Shown here piece by piece: positions 45,592 through 59,936 of a stretch of 64,000 nt of DNA (positions are counted from its first letter, which is position 1; every line of letters begins with the position of its first letter). The stretch comes from Adineta ricciae (taxonomy: Eukaryota > Rotifera > Eurotatoria > Adinetida > Adinetidae), in NCBI GenBank assembly GCA_905250025.1, contig CAJNOJ010000056.1, positions 62,001 to 126,000 of the forward strand, in the 5' to 3' direction. Both the position numbers and the translations under genes were made by a program. The notes beneath the pieces are model-generated. The model had not been told where the DNA came from. It did no database searches and was given only the letters and a program-made list of their open reading frames with translations.

Positions 45592-48509
45592 TTAAATTGG
45601 TGAATGATGTTGATGACCGTAAATAATCGATGATGCTGGTAGATTTTGTTGTTGAATAAGACGTGTTGTTCCTTGTACATGATTCAATGTTGGTACACGA
45701 TATTTTGAATGATGAGGTAAAGGTGCTGTAGGTGTTGGTATGCGTGGATGATGTGCACGATGATGGTCCTCTGAACGTCGTCGTTGATATTTCACACTAT
45801 TCACACTTTGTCGACGATCAGATAAGGAGGAACGACGAGCATTTTCGACATTCGATGTTGATTTCGTTTTTGTCACTTGTGGACGACTATGATTCGCTCT
45901 ATAAAAAGAAGAACAAGGTTATGAATGGATTTTCTAAACGTTGCGGGATGACGTCGATGTTTTACTATTCAAATCCAAATGATTTGTAATTGAATAGAAA
46001 ACAGACCTTCGCGCATATCTACAACTTCTGTCCATCATGCAAATCCGAGCTTGTCATTCGGGAGTGATGGTGCTTTTCTCAAACACACTGGTCAGAGAAC
46101 GAGGCGCATGCAACGTGAGGAAGAAAAGAGAAAAATGATCACTCGAGTATGCTTTACTAGGAGAGAGAAACATTGGTCGTTTTTGTACTGAAATGAAATT
46201 ATAATTTACGTTGTTCGTAGATTCATCGTCGAATGATGTACCTTAATCGTAGACAGAAATTGGTTGCGAAAAGCCAATAGATAAGTGGATTAGCTAAGGA
46301 ATTCATATAACATAACGACGATGTCACACGTATAAGTACAAAATCTTGAATGAAGCCAAGTGTATTCATTATTGTGAGAATGAAGTAAGGCGACCAACAC
46401 GCAGTAAAAGCTGAAAATAAGTGAAAAATATCAGTGATCATCTCGAAAAATCAAAGAATAAGACTCTTCATCTAATCGAGTTTGTTTATAACGATGTACT
46501 CGAACGATGACTGATGAAGGTTAGACTTGTAAGGTTGACTACAATGTTATGCCAAACTCTATTTAGTATTTCATCAATCAAGACAATGTCGGATATCCTG
46601 TCATCAGCCTGTTAGGAAATTTACCAATAACAATGACTAAGGTCATTTTAACGGTTTTGATTTTTGCTCGAGGTATAACGCCAAGTGAGCGAACATCTCG
46701 TATGCGCGATTCGATCTGTTGATCACCTAATATGCAGAAAGAAAGATATGAGTCAAAGTAAAGTTCGTGAGCAGGTTTTTCTTTACCGCTTAAAGTTGAC
46801 TTTTTCGATGAGAAGAATCGACGTAGTCGTGATTTCTCCCTCCGTTCGCTTGTTGATCCATCTTTGATTTTCATCGAACCTTTTCTCCAAATAATTATGA
46901 TTATAATTACATATGACACTGTCATAACAATCAATGGAACAAGATATAATGAGATAAATAAGAAATAGACATATGCCTAAAACGTCCAAATAGAATTCAA
47001 TAGCCATCAATGCATTGTCAACCTTACATTCCAATTTTGAACATCCGATCGATTACCACATATACGCATTCCTTCAATTGTATTGATATCGCGGAGATAT
47101 AACTGGGCAGACGCGAAGGTCATTGAAATAATCCATGATGCTTAACAACAAAATTAATTACGAAGGCTTCGACGAACGAGAAAACTACTTCGGCTTACCG
47201 ATGATTAACGAGTATCGAAATGCTATGAGAAACGAATTCGTTTAGAAAGAAGGAGAAACAATCGAAAATCTACCTGAAGATGCAATCCGAACATCCATTG
47301 GACGAATAATGGCGTAGAGACGATCAATTGATACACAGACAAGTACATAACTAAAACCCGCAGTTTGTAAACAACGCAAATTTCACAAGTATTCGGTTTA
47401 CCTTGAATTATATGAAATTGTTCCCTGAAAGAAAAACAAAAGAAAAATCAGAGATTTTCATTCGACTTTGTCGCTTCAACAATATGCTAATCAGTATTTT
47501 TTCTGCAAATCTCATCTGTAGAATTTGAATAGTTTAGTATAAAAGATTTCTTTTTCCGACAAAAATACGATTGAGATTACTGAGATCAATCGTTTATTAA
47601 AACAAATCTTCCTTATTGAATCAATTATTCTCTTTCTTGCGAGAAGAAAAACACGAACTTGTATGAAACTGATCAGTCGACATCCGAGAGAGCCGAGTCC
47701 AAATGGTATACAACTTTTTTCAATAATATCACGTGTGACAATAATGATGCCAACGAATAAATCTAAACAAAGAAGAAGTTCTACAACAAACAACTTTTCC
47801 CTCGATTTGATTTTGAGGAAAAAAAAAGTTTATTAACAATTCATTCATCTGAATAATTGTTAAAATCGAATTAGCGTTGATGCACTCGAAGTAATATTTT
47901 GTGAGAAAAGAAAAACATTTTCTTGATTATAACCATTTGCTCTAATTCTATATTCGAGAGGGTTTACACGTAACATCGCATCATACTATACATTCATGAT
48001 TGAATAAATCAAGTGCTACTAGTCGATAAATATCGTTCGGATGTGCGAGCATACGAACGAACGATTTCCGGCAATAATAATAATAATAATAACAACAACA
48101 ACAACAACAACAACTGCGAGAAGAAACTTACCAGCATATGCCAGATTTAACAGAAAGAAACTCATGCGACTTTGGCTCTTTTTTGAACAGCTCAATTGAA
48201 GAATAACAGATATGTTAGCCGTAATAATGAGTACAAATATAATACACAGAAATACGATGAGCTAAAATAAAAGCGATCGATTAATTTCGCATTTCGACGA
48301 CGGAGAAAAACTTTACATCTCAGGGGATAAATAAATACAAACAGATGTTCCTAATTAAATATACGTACATGAAAATTTTTACAAAGATTATCTAATGACG
48401 ATTGATTGATTAATGTTGAATCATTAGTTAGTACCAATGCTGTTGTTGTCGATTCATTTTTCAACATCATCAATGTTGTCGTTTCATTGAAAATTGTATA
48501 ACTAGTCAT
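45592..48509 (-). CDS. Class A neuropeptide GPCR, CCAP/neuropeptide S receptor-like
   Basis: About ten exons from the ATG near 48509 (an in-frame ATG at 48587 is possible) to the stop at 45592. The N-terminus has several N-glycosylation sequons (NETT, NEST, NDST, NQSS). TM1 starts LIVFLCIIFVLIITANISV. TM2 reads FFLLNLAYADLFVGIIIV. The TM3 Cys is in GCRLISF, with a micro-exon (GTISYNSS) inside TM3. The DRY position reads DRL (SIDRLYAIIRP). The TM5 loop carries WRKGS. Before TM6 comes RAKIKTVKMTLVIVIAFTACW, a segment close to CCAP and NPS receptors. TM7 ends NPLIYW. A basic His/Arg-rich tail comes from the last exon (45901-45592). Likely a Gq/Gs-coupled peptide receptor; ligand unknown. An intron contains the AAT/AAC triplet repeat near 48075. 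Confidence 0.82.
48070..48113 (+). repeat. AAT/AAC trinucleotide repeat in a GPCR intron
   Basis: About six AAT-type units followed by about seven AAC units, located in the intron between the TM1 and TM2 exons of the GPCR gene. Likely a simple microsatellite. Confidence 0.75.
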
Positions 48510-48587
48510 TGTTATAATATTACTAATAAATACATACTTGTCGAAAGAATTCTTTGTATGATACTCTGTCAATTGACAAACTGACAA

Positions 48588-50158
48588 TAGCTAGAAATTA
48601 TCTAAAGAAATAATAGAACAGAGAATGAAGAGAAGGAGGAAGAAACTTGAGAGAGTGATGAATGTATGCTTATTTTCAAATTAGGCTCACTATTCTTCTC
48701 TTCATGTCTGACTGATCATTCGATGTCCGCTAGCGACTATGGGAAATAATCGAAGGTGACATAAGTAGATATTTAGTCTAGCAAGTCGGACGAGGAAATG
48801 CGAGACAGTTATGTGTACATTCTCAACACGATAACACAAGTAAGATGATGGCAGTAGGGTGTTGCCTTATGCTGATTGTCTCTAATCGTTCGGCTGACTG
48901 CTTGATGTCTTTCCATGAGAATAATACTCTTGTTGCTTTTCTTGTCGATAGATTGGTAAACTTGTTTTTTTTTGTCTCATCTATACTAAATGTCAGTATA
49001 CAAAAACAGAATGATATGACACACCGGAAGAAATAGAACTGACAGCAACTACCCGGTAGTGCTTGCTGCGCAAGTTGACGTCCAACGAAAAAATAATCAT
49101 CTCACAAGATATTTTTCTGTTATGGTTAGATTAATCGAAATGGTATTAGTAGTCAAAGCTTTCCCTCTTCTTTCTATTCTCAACTTTCCCTTTCTTTTCT
49201 CTCTCTCTCTCTCTCTGTCTCTCTGTATGTGTTCTTCCGATGCTTCAGATCTGCGCCTTTCAATTGCGATCATAAGCTCACATCAAGAACGAATCTAGAC
49301 TTCGAGCAACACTGTTGACTTCCTAATCGTCATATTGAATAGCGAGACGATTTATGTTGGATTGTTAGTAATGGCACAACATTTTGGCATGGCTTTCTGC
49401 TTGTCCCATGTCTATCTGTCGAAATGCAATAAAGACAAACAACAGAAGTTTATATACATAAATATCTGTATCTGCCTATATGAAAAGGAGGAAAAAGTCT
49501 CGATGTTGATTATTTTTTCATTTGCTATTTATGTCAAAAAAAACCGTATTACGGAACGATTCAACTGTAAAGAACTAAGCTCGTATTTACCGAAGAGTCA
49601 TTGTCTTCCATAATCAAGAAAAACAAACAAACAAGAAAGAACTCTTATTGAAAAAAAAATTAAAGCTGGATATGTCATTCGACTTAGTTGATAAGAACCA
49701 GATGTGACTTGCTGTAATGAAATCTTAAGAAACAAGATTGTCATGTGATTTTTTATTATGTGCGACAAAGGAATGCAATTCCCAATCGAAACTGAAGTCT
49801 ATTTCGAATTGTAAATGTTGACGAAGTGGAAGACTAATTATTATCATAAAATAGAGATTAATCATTGACAACAATCAACTTCATCGTAGGAAAAGTATTT
49901 GATTTGTTATTTATGAGCACAAACATTGGACGAGATTTCGAAAGAAAGCACGACGGATATGAGATTCTATTTTTACATCATGTTTTGCATAGAATACTTC
50001 ACTCAATGAATCATTCGTCACCGTTTATGAACATATTCAGGGTAGGAATATTACTTTCACGTACAGTCAGTTCGTCACCGAGTTTTATTTCCTACCCTCC
50101 CTTATGTGGAAGAAAAGCATGACATTTTCATTTTTCATACACACATCGATTCGCCCAA
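48588..50158. other. 1.6-kb region without recognised genes
   Basis: Lies upstream of both the GPCR (-) and the 50.2-kb gene (+), so probably a divergent regulatory region. A CT run sits near 49200-49216. Small ORFs (48845-49036, 49335-49613, 49865-50122) have no recognisable features. Confidence 0.5.
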
Positions 50159-50167
50159 TATAAAAAG
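50159..50167 (+). promoter_or_regulatory. TATA box of the 50.2-kb gene
   Basis: TATAAAAAG lies about 53 nt upstream of the ATG at 50220, well placed for a core promoter with a very short 5' UTR. Confidence 0.5.
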
Positions 50168-50219
50168 GTAAATACCAGTTCACATTTCACTGTCGATATT
50201 AATTATTGCGATAACAAGA

Positions 50220-51686
50220 ATGAGTAATATCGAAAGCGTAACTATGCTTGTTTGTTGGGAAAAACAGCGGCGAAGCATGGATGTGGATGTCAATGATAAT
50301 TTGAATGGTATTAAAGAAAAGATTATCCAAACGTATGGTATAAAGGGAAAAAAGGATTTTCTGGAGTACCAAATCCAATATTTCGACGAAAACTTTCAAT
50401 CATTTGTCGATTTATACGATGGTACAATAGATCGTTTTCGGACGCTTCTCCGTAATCTTCGAAAACTGGATGATTCCACGAAGAAGGAGCAAATTTGGTG
50501 TTTGAATATAGTTTCTGATGAAACCAAAATAATCAGTATGTTCTTCATCAGATCTCGACATTCAACATTGTCTTTTCCTCATAGGTCGCAAGTCCAGTGA
50601 CCCATTAACTGTTGACACAAATAATCATCCACCAAAGAATAACATCGACAAATATACACAACAAGCAACATTTGAAACAGATAATTCAATTGACGATAGT
50701 ACACCATCAGATTCAAGTAAGTCATCTCTCTGTCAATTAGAACTCAGTAAATTGATTAGTTTCGTGTTTTCATAGTGGAAGATACAGACGATACACGTTT
50801 GACGAGTAGTCCTTTGCATAGAGAACACGACCATCAACAGCAAACATGGAGTGAGTGTGATTCCTTTATCATTTGTCGAAATGAGACACTCACCTGTTAT
50901 TTAGATGAACTTTCGTCTTCAACGCATCCATTACAACTTCGTTTTGGGATTGACATTGCCGACCGTCAACGAAGACAATACGAAAGCGATATATGCAAAA
51001 GAAACTCTAACAATAAGTATGGTAATCTTAGCTATATTGAATATTTTCTTGAATTTATTCCATAGATCATCCCTAGGCGGAGTTTTCCTACAAGGACGCA
51101 ACTTAGATAACAGTTCATCACATCCAACCGTCCATGTAAGGAAAAATAGAATTGTATTTTCTATTCTTTCTCGTTTCAGTTTCAAATTCCGCAAGACAAA
51201 CACAAACTTCGCTGGTATTTGCACTTTTATGTGCTAACTGAGCGTGATCAACATGGTCAGCAATATATTCATGCGTCAAAAGGTATTTACGACAATGAAA
51301 CCGAATCTCAAGATCGATTCGGACCGATTCTGAACTCCAATGCTGTAAATCCATATGTTGTCGAATTAAATGAAAACCAGATTCAGCAGGAACAATATGA
51401 GTAAGACAAGTGAATCATCTTTCGAAAACTATTTCTTGCAATGTCACTTAGAATCCGTTTACGTGTGTGCAACATTCATAATCTATCAGATCACAAGCGC
51501 AGTAAATTACGAAAATTTCCGGAATTGCACACTCGAAACATATATATGGATTCGCGTTTATTGTCGTCATGTACTTCGAATAGTTTGAAACTTTCCTGTG
51601 CTAATTTTCATCTCGGTTGTCTTCTCATTAGTGGTAATCGAATCGAAGATCGATGTATTTCACAATTGACTACTGAAAGTAAATGA
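50220..51686 (+). CDS. Unrecognised multi-exon protein, possible Rel-like core
   Basis: Seven exons: about 50220-50537, 50586-50717, 50776-50849, 50906-51019, 51066-51138, 51180-51401 and 51450-51686. All are frame-continuous through six short GT-AG introns, giving about 390 residues. The N-terminal ~75 residues (VTMLVCWEKQRRSMDV to YQIQYFDENFQSFVDLYD) look like a ubiquitin/PB1-type fold. A polar linker follows. The C-terminal ~200 residues are beta-rich: LQLRFGIDIA, LGGVFLQG, SHPTVHFQIP, LRWYLHFYVLTERD, NPYVVELNEN and IRLRVCNIHNL. Order and spacing (RF, then GG, then HPTV, then two strand pairs) weakly recall the N-terminal Rel homology domain. That assignment is a guess. Frame conservation across introns strongly supports a real gene. 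Confidence 0.55.
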
Positions 51687-51824
51687 AAATTCGGTATTTC
51701 CATTCATAAACTTTCGTTTTCTTTCTAGATAAACAACGAAAAAGAAAAAAAATGAGCGAATAACAAAAAAATCCATGTCTGTTTTTCAATTAAATAAAAG
51801 TTTTTTAATTAGCCAGGAGTTGAC

Positions 51825-52565
51825 CTATGTTGATTTGATTTTGGCAAATACATCTCGAGAGTTTGGATGCGGTGGACAAGGTATAATAAGTTCCGGTGGT
51901 CGAATATCACGGAACATGTATGTCTGAAATTTGTTTTGCATATTAGTTTCATAAACCAATAGTGTTTCTTGTAATTGAATTAAATTTCTCTTAATCGTCT
52001 CGGCGTTTTCATCAAGGATATGTTCAATCATTCGCGATAGACAACATAACTATGTAAAGAACTGTCAGTGAACGAGTTGCATGAAATTTATTCTCACTTG
52101 CTTTTTGATATTTTGTAATATCGGTATCAAACGAAAGGTTATGTTTGAAGAGCCTTTCGTCGATATGATATCATTGTATAACTGAAAAGAATCGAGTATT
52201 ACACGAATATGACGAAACATTGAGCGTATATTCTCGTTTGATATGTTGTGTTCTAATTGATTCAAATCATTTTGAAAATTATCATTGAAAATATATGATA
52301 TTTTTTCGAAAGTCGTTGTCTTATATTGGTTATCTATGCCTTTAGAAATTTCATATCGGCGTTGCTGTGCGAGAGCTCGTATTTGCCATTGTAAATGTTT
52401 TTGTGCATCCTCAGCTCTTTGTGAAAACTGATTGAATGTGGCGGAGAGAGGAAATATACTTTCACCGAGTTTTAACGTCATTATGTCCTTATGTGATTCA
52501 TTGATTGTTTTTAATAGTTTGAAATAATCGATAATGAATGTCTGAATATCAATGAAATTATTCAT
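51825..52565 (-). CDS. Hypothetical helical protein
   Basis: Exons 52565-52085 and about 52033-51825 join in phase 0 (donor gtgaga, acceptor acatag), about 230 residues. Predominantly alpha-helical and polar: NQFSQRAEDAQKHLQWQIRA, NLIQLQETLLVYETNMQN. No transmembrane segment or signal peptide, and no family recognised. It ends with IPCPPHPNSRDVFAKIKST. Convergent with the 50.2-kb gene (stops about 140 nt apart) and divergent from the Cys-rich secreted gene (ATGs 152 nt apart). Confidence 0.55.
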
Positions 52566-52717
52566 TCGAATGAAAAACAAATAACTATAGTTACAATAGT
52601 TATACCGAACAGCTTGACCTAGTCACATCTGTATCATTAATACCAAATGTTACTTAGCAATTTCGCGTATATATACATATATTACTCGCAAAATTTTCAT
52701 TAAAATTTCTCATAACC
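52566..52717. promoter_or_regulatory. Short divergent promoter
   Basis: Only 152 nt separate the start codons of two divergent genes (helical orphan on -, Cys-rich secreted protein on +). A TATA-like run is visible near 52668-52682 on the + strand. Both promoters must overlap here. Confidence 0.5.
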
Positions 52718-53197
52718 ATGGACTTTCGTTCAATTCTCTTCGCAATCGCTCTACTCATTTTCGCAGCGAAAACATATGCTTTAAACTCAACAGCAGCGGC
52801 AGTAACAAACTCCACGAAAATAACTGCGACAGGCACAAAAACAACAATAAAATCTTCGCTTTCTAATTGTACGAAACAGTCTCAATGCGCAAAAACACAT
52901 TTTTGCAATACAAAACTTCGAGTCTGTTCATTGAAGTTATCATTGAACAGTACATGCAGTCAAGATAAAGAATGCTCAAGCAACAAATGTCATGATAAAC
53001 TATGCCGACAATCGTGTAGTCAAGACAAGGAGTGCTCAATCGACCGAGAATATTGTACAATATCACGTTATTGTGCCAAGAAACATTGTGGAGCATGTAT
53101 GCGCAATGCTCAATGTGCAAACAATAAGTGCCACTTTTTTCGTTGCTCGACAGATAGTTGTATAGCGAAGTTGAGCGCGCTTAAGAAATCACGTTGA
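52718..53197 (+). CDS. Secreted cysteine-rich protein
   Basis: Intronless ORF of 159 residues. The signal peptide is at ~1-21 (MDFRSILFAIALLIFAAKTYA). A Thr/Ser/Lys-rich N-glycosylatable spacer (NSTA, NSTK) precedes an array of about 22 cysteines. The array has repeating elements such as CAKTHFCNTKLRVC, CSQDKECSSNKCHDKLC and CSQDKECSIDREYC. The pattern is like small disulfide modules found in invertebrate secreted proteins, but no named family is claimed. A TATA-like stretch (TATATATACATATAT) lies about 45 nt upstream. It shares a short divergent promoter with the minus-strand hypothetical gene. Confidence 0.65.
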   Translation: MDFRSILFAIALLIFAAKTYALNSTAAAVTNSTKITATGTKTTIKSSLSNCTKQSQCAKTHFCNTKLRVCSLKLSLNSTCSQDKECSSNKCHDKLCRQSCSQDKECSIDREYCTISRYCAKKHCGACMRNAQCANNKCHFFRCSTDSCIAKLSALKKSR

Positions 53198-53489
53198 TGC
53201 AGGAGAAGAGTCAGCACATGATTTTATGAATAATAAATAAATGATTTACAAACTGCGTTTTCTTTTTAAGAAATTGGAATATTAACAAATGACTATACAT
53301 AATAATTCTAAAACTGCGAACTGAAATTTCATTCTTTTGATTTCGCCATGCACACGCTTCAATAGGCTCTGACGATGAACAAACTGGGTTTTTTTCTTGT
53401 CTCTGTACAGATAAATATCTCGAGAAACGGCATGTGATAAATAACAAAACAAATAAAAAAAGAAATGAGCGGCGAAAAGAAAACGGTTA

Positions 53490-56594
<3,105 letters not shown>

Positions 56595-56909
56595 CTAGAA
56601 TGAACAATTTCAATAAGACCTTTGAATTTTATGGCTTTCGTCAGCAGCAGAAAGCTCGCATTGATTTAATCTGTCTGTACTTTGCTGAGTGAGCAAATAT
56701 CAGCCAACCATCAGCAGCCAAGCCTTCGACTAATAAGAATCGATCTTTCAAACAACAGAGGACGCTTTAGTTCGTTTCCAAAATGTAGAAAAATAAAATA
56801 TATGTATATTTAAGAGAAGGAAAAACTCCGAACGTTAACTTGATAAAAAATGTCTATGAGCACATCTCGAACGGCAGAAGCAGAAAACAGAAAAGAAAAA
56901 CACATTTAT

Positions 56910-58298
56910 TCAAAATAATAATTGATAAGTATAAACTCGATAATCTTTCGAAGCTAAATGAAGAATGTTCGTATTCGTTTGGATTGCCACATCGAGAATT
57001 TGTGAATGACAGATGCGAGCCGTATAGGCACCTAAGCGTTTCTTCTGTTGATTTTCATCGTAAACGGTGATATTCAAACCTTGATGGTTATCAATAATGA
57101 TCAGTTGTCCTTTGGAATTCAACTTGATATTTGTTGGAAACTGTATGTAAATGTCATCTTTTATTTCACGAAGTAATTGGCCAGTATAGGAGAACACTTT
57201 GATCGAATGAAGATGATTGTCAGAGATAAAGATTTCGGAATTATTTGAACAGATCGATGTCGGGAATTGGAGCTGTTGACTGAATGAAAATACGCAAAGA
57301 ATCTGTCCATAGAGCGAGAAGATATGTAATTTCTGAATTTGAGATTCGATGACTAATATTCGTTGAGATTTATCTACAGTCAATGCTCGTGGCTTTTCCA
57401 GATGTTGACCAAATCGACGAATAAATTCTCCTTGGCAACTGAAGACATGAATTTGTGGTCGCGGATGACGTTGAATAACAACCAATTGGTCATTACCATT
57501 CGGTACAACCGCTAAACGGTATGGATAGAGTAAATTTTGACAACCCAGTGTTCGTCCACGTCCAAATGAATAGAGATATTGGCCAGATTCACTATCGAAG
57601 ATCTTTATACAATGGGCATTGGTGTCGACAACAGCAATTTTGCCCGATTCAAGCCATGCAACACTATTAGGTTCACGAAATGCATTGTTACCATCACCAT
57701 ATTCACCTATCGATCGAGTCCATTTCAGTATTTGTCGAGACGCACCATTTTTGAATCGAGTTTCAGGTCGATCTAGAAGAATTGGTCATCAGACATTGGT
57801 TCGTATCACGGCAAATTCGTTTACTCACTAACTGTACGATGATCGGGTGTACAAAGGAGTGGAATTGGTTCGGATTTGATTGGTGACCAAGCTTAAATAG
57901 ATAATTAACGATCAACAACAAAGTTCCCCTTCGCGTACATTTTACACTTACGATCTACTGATGTGAGGAAAAAATTGTCTGGCGGTGAATATGGAACTAG
58001 AACGAAGTATAGTCCGTTATATGATGTATTTAGTAATCTAGGTCAGCTCGTATTCGTATAATCAATACTAACTTGAATTGAAGATATTGTGATCAACAGC
58101 TGCTGCACCAAGCGCTAAACGTGGCTGTTTTATGACTAAACCATTTTCATTACTAAACGAAATTGATTAAATTAGAAATCGAACAGTAATCAGTGTGTCG
58201 TCCACTTACGCTTCTATACCTAACATTGTCGACCATACGTTTTCCTTATCAGATCCGAACGCTCGTTTCCGAGAGATTCCTGACGAGTTGATCATCAT
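56910..58298 (-). CDS. NHL-repeat protein (TRIM-NHL/Brat-like propeller)
   Basis: Exons: 58298-58210 (MMINSSGISRKRAFGSDKEN), about 58152-58072, two short ones near 57994-57950 and 57890-57830, then about 57772-56910. NHL blades are readable: GNNAFREPNSVAWLESGKIA with VVDTNAHCIKIFDS, LGCQNLLYPYRLAVVPNGND, IHVFSCQGEFIRRFG, LHIFSLYGQILCVFS, FPTSICSNNSEIFISDNHLH, VFSYTGQLLREI and FPTNIKLNSKGQLIIIDNHQ. No RING, B-box or filamin domain precedes them. Brat/TRIM-NHL propellers bind RNA or partner proteins; that role is only inferred here. The gene is short (about 400 residues). Confidence 0.7.
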
Positions 58299-59077
58299 TG
58301 TTTTATTTTTTGATCCGAGAAAATCCAGGTAAGAGATAAGACGTCAGATTTGGTCAATACGGATCAAAACAATCCCTTGCTGTACAGTTGACGAATCAAA
58401 TAAATGACGGAGGAGAAGATATATGAACCGGCTGTATATATATGTCTGCGTACACAGAGAACAGAATGAGTGAAGGCAGTGTTTAGTAAGTACAAACCGT
58501 CTTTGTGTCATGTCAGCTGTGTAGCACACAAAGAAATCGAGAAAGTGCATAAATTAGTAGAACAATGTCAGTGTTTTGTTCGATATGATAACAATACTCG
58601 TGCACATATGCCTATTGGTAAGGAATTCATCGACACCAATCGTCCGCTAACAATTCGTCAATGTTGTATAGATTTTCTATAGTGGAGAAGAAAGACTTTC
58701 CTTTTGTGCAGCTATGGACGGTATTCGCGGACGTTTATATTGAAATTGTCATTTTGTTAGGATTTCATAGTCGTTTGGACCGTTTCACACTAGACGGATT
58801 TTCTGCATATCGATGAAGAACAAATCGAAGTTATTTATCCTTCGTGTGAAAAGAATTTCAGTGAAAGCGGGCGAAGAGAACATTTGTTATGACTAAATCG
58901 AATACAGTTGAGAATAGAGTGGTGATATTTCGGTTATATTTATGTTTTTTAATATCCAAAAGAAAAAAGACCACAGTCATTTACACAAGTAGAGCGAGCA
59001 AGATTGAAAAAAAAGAGGGATGAAAAAAAAACCGTGTGAGTGTTAATAATAATCTACTGTTATTCCTTTTCTTTTGT
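58299..59077. other. Intergenic region between NHL gene and NDUFB11-like gene
   Basis: Promoter side of the NHL gene and 3' side of the complex I gene. A 70-codon + strand ORF (58470-58682) has no domain or signal features and is not called. Confidence 0.5.
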
Positions 59078-59841
59078 TTAAACTTCAATAGGCATGTCGC
59101 CGAGCTCCTCGTCATTTGGTAAAAATGGTGCTACTTTGGCGGGATCGACGTACCATGGACTAACACCCGGCTGACCGAGACTTTCGCGCGCAGCTAAGCG
59201 AAGATAAGCTTCACGCTGGCACCAGTGAGTTAATCTAAAACGATACATTATTCATGATGAGAAGACTTCAATCGTGACTTACAATCGATCGGGAAAATAT
59301 CTATAGGTAAACCAAAAGAGAAAGATTCCAACAGAAACAAGAGAAAACATTCGTTGCTTCATTTTGGCTTCATCTCGAAATTTATCATTGAAATCATAGC
59401 CATACCAGATATGCTAAAGAGGAGAAACAATTTCACATGTAATAGTGTAATTCGAACTAGCAAAAGCTGATCAGTTTCATACATTAACTTGTTTTCTTTC
59501 CCATTGTGGTTTGACGTATTCGCCTTCTTGCATGTCACGTTCTGTGGGCCATAAAATTTCAATTTCTTTTCCTTTAACTTCATCCGGCGCACCAACACGC
59601 TTTTCGTCACGTTTCAATGGTGTCGATACTGGCGTTTTGTCCATTGGTTTTGCCACACCCCAATCTATTCATATAAGCAATCGATTATATATTCATGAGA
59701 AAGCAACAACAAACCATCGGCAACACCCTGTGGTGTTTCAGAACGTGAACGACCAGCAATGATGGTACGAACAGCTGGTTGTGTTAAGAGTGGTCGCCAC
59801 CGCGACAATAACTGATAACCCGCTTTGCCGGGTAAAATCAT
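59078..59841 (-). CDS. NDUFB11: NADH dehydrogenase 1 beta subunit 11 (ESSS)-like
   Basis: Four exons: 59841-about 59715, about 59663-59484, about 59414-59280 and about 59236-59078, for a protein of about 200 residues. The N-terminus (MILPGKAGYQLLSRWRPLL) is a mitochondrial presequence. A hydrophilic region with KPQWERKQVNHIWYGYDFND precedes one transmembrane helix (MFSLVSVGIFLFWFTYRY). The tail reads FPDRLTHWCQREAYLRLAAR, then PWYVDPAKVAPFLPNDEELG. One central membrane helix with a REA...R and Y.DP.K tail fits NDUFB11 of respiratory complex I. Other accessory single-TM subunits (for example NDUFB8) were considered and fit less well, so the name is moderately sure. Confidence 0.65.
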
Positions 59842-59936
59842 CTAAAACTGAAAGATCGTGGTAATAAATAATTACTATAAACTAATTTGAAAAGAGAAAG
59901 TGTTTAAATGAATGAAATAGTTCTTGGTTTCAACAG

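Noticed and set aside
48588-50158. Possible tRNA or other RNA gene in the gap
   Set aside because: No A-box/B-box pair or cloverleaf could be identified by eye; a tRNAscan-SE run would be decisive.
58470-58682. 70-codon + strand ORF upstream of the NHL gene
   Set aside because: No domain, signal or homology recognised; lies in a probable promoter region.
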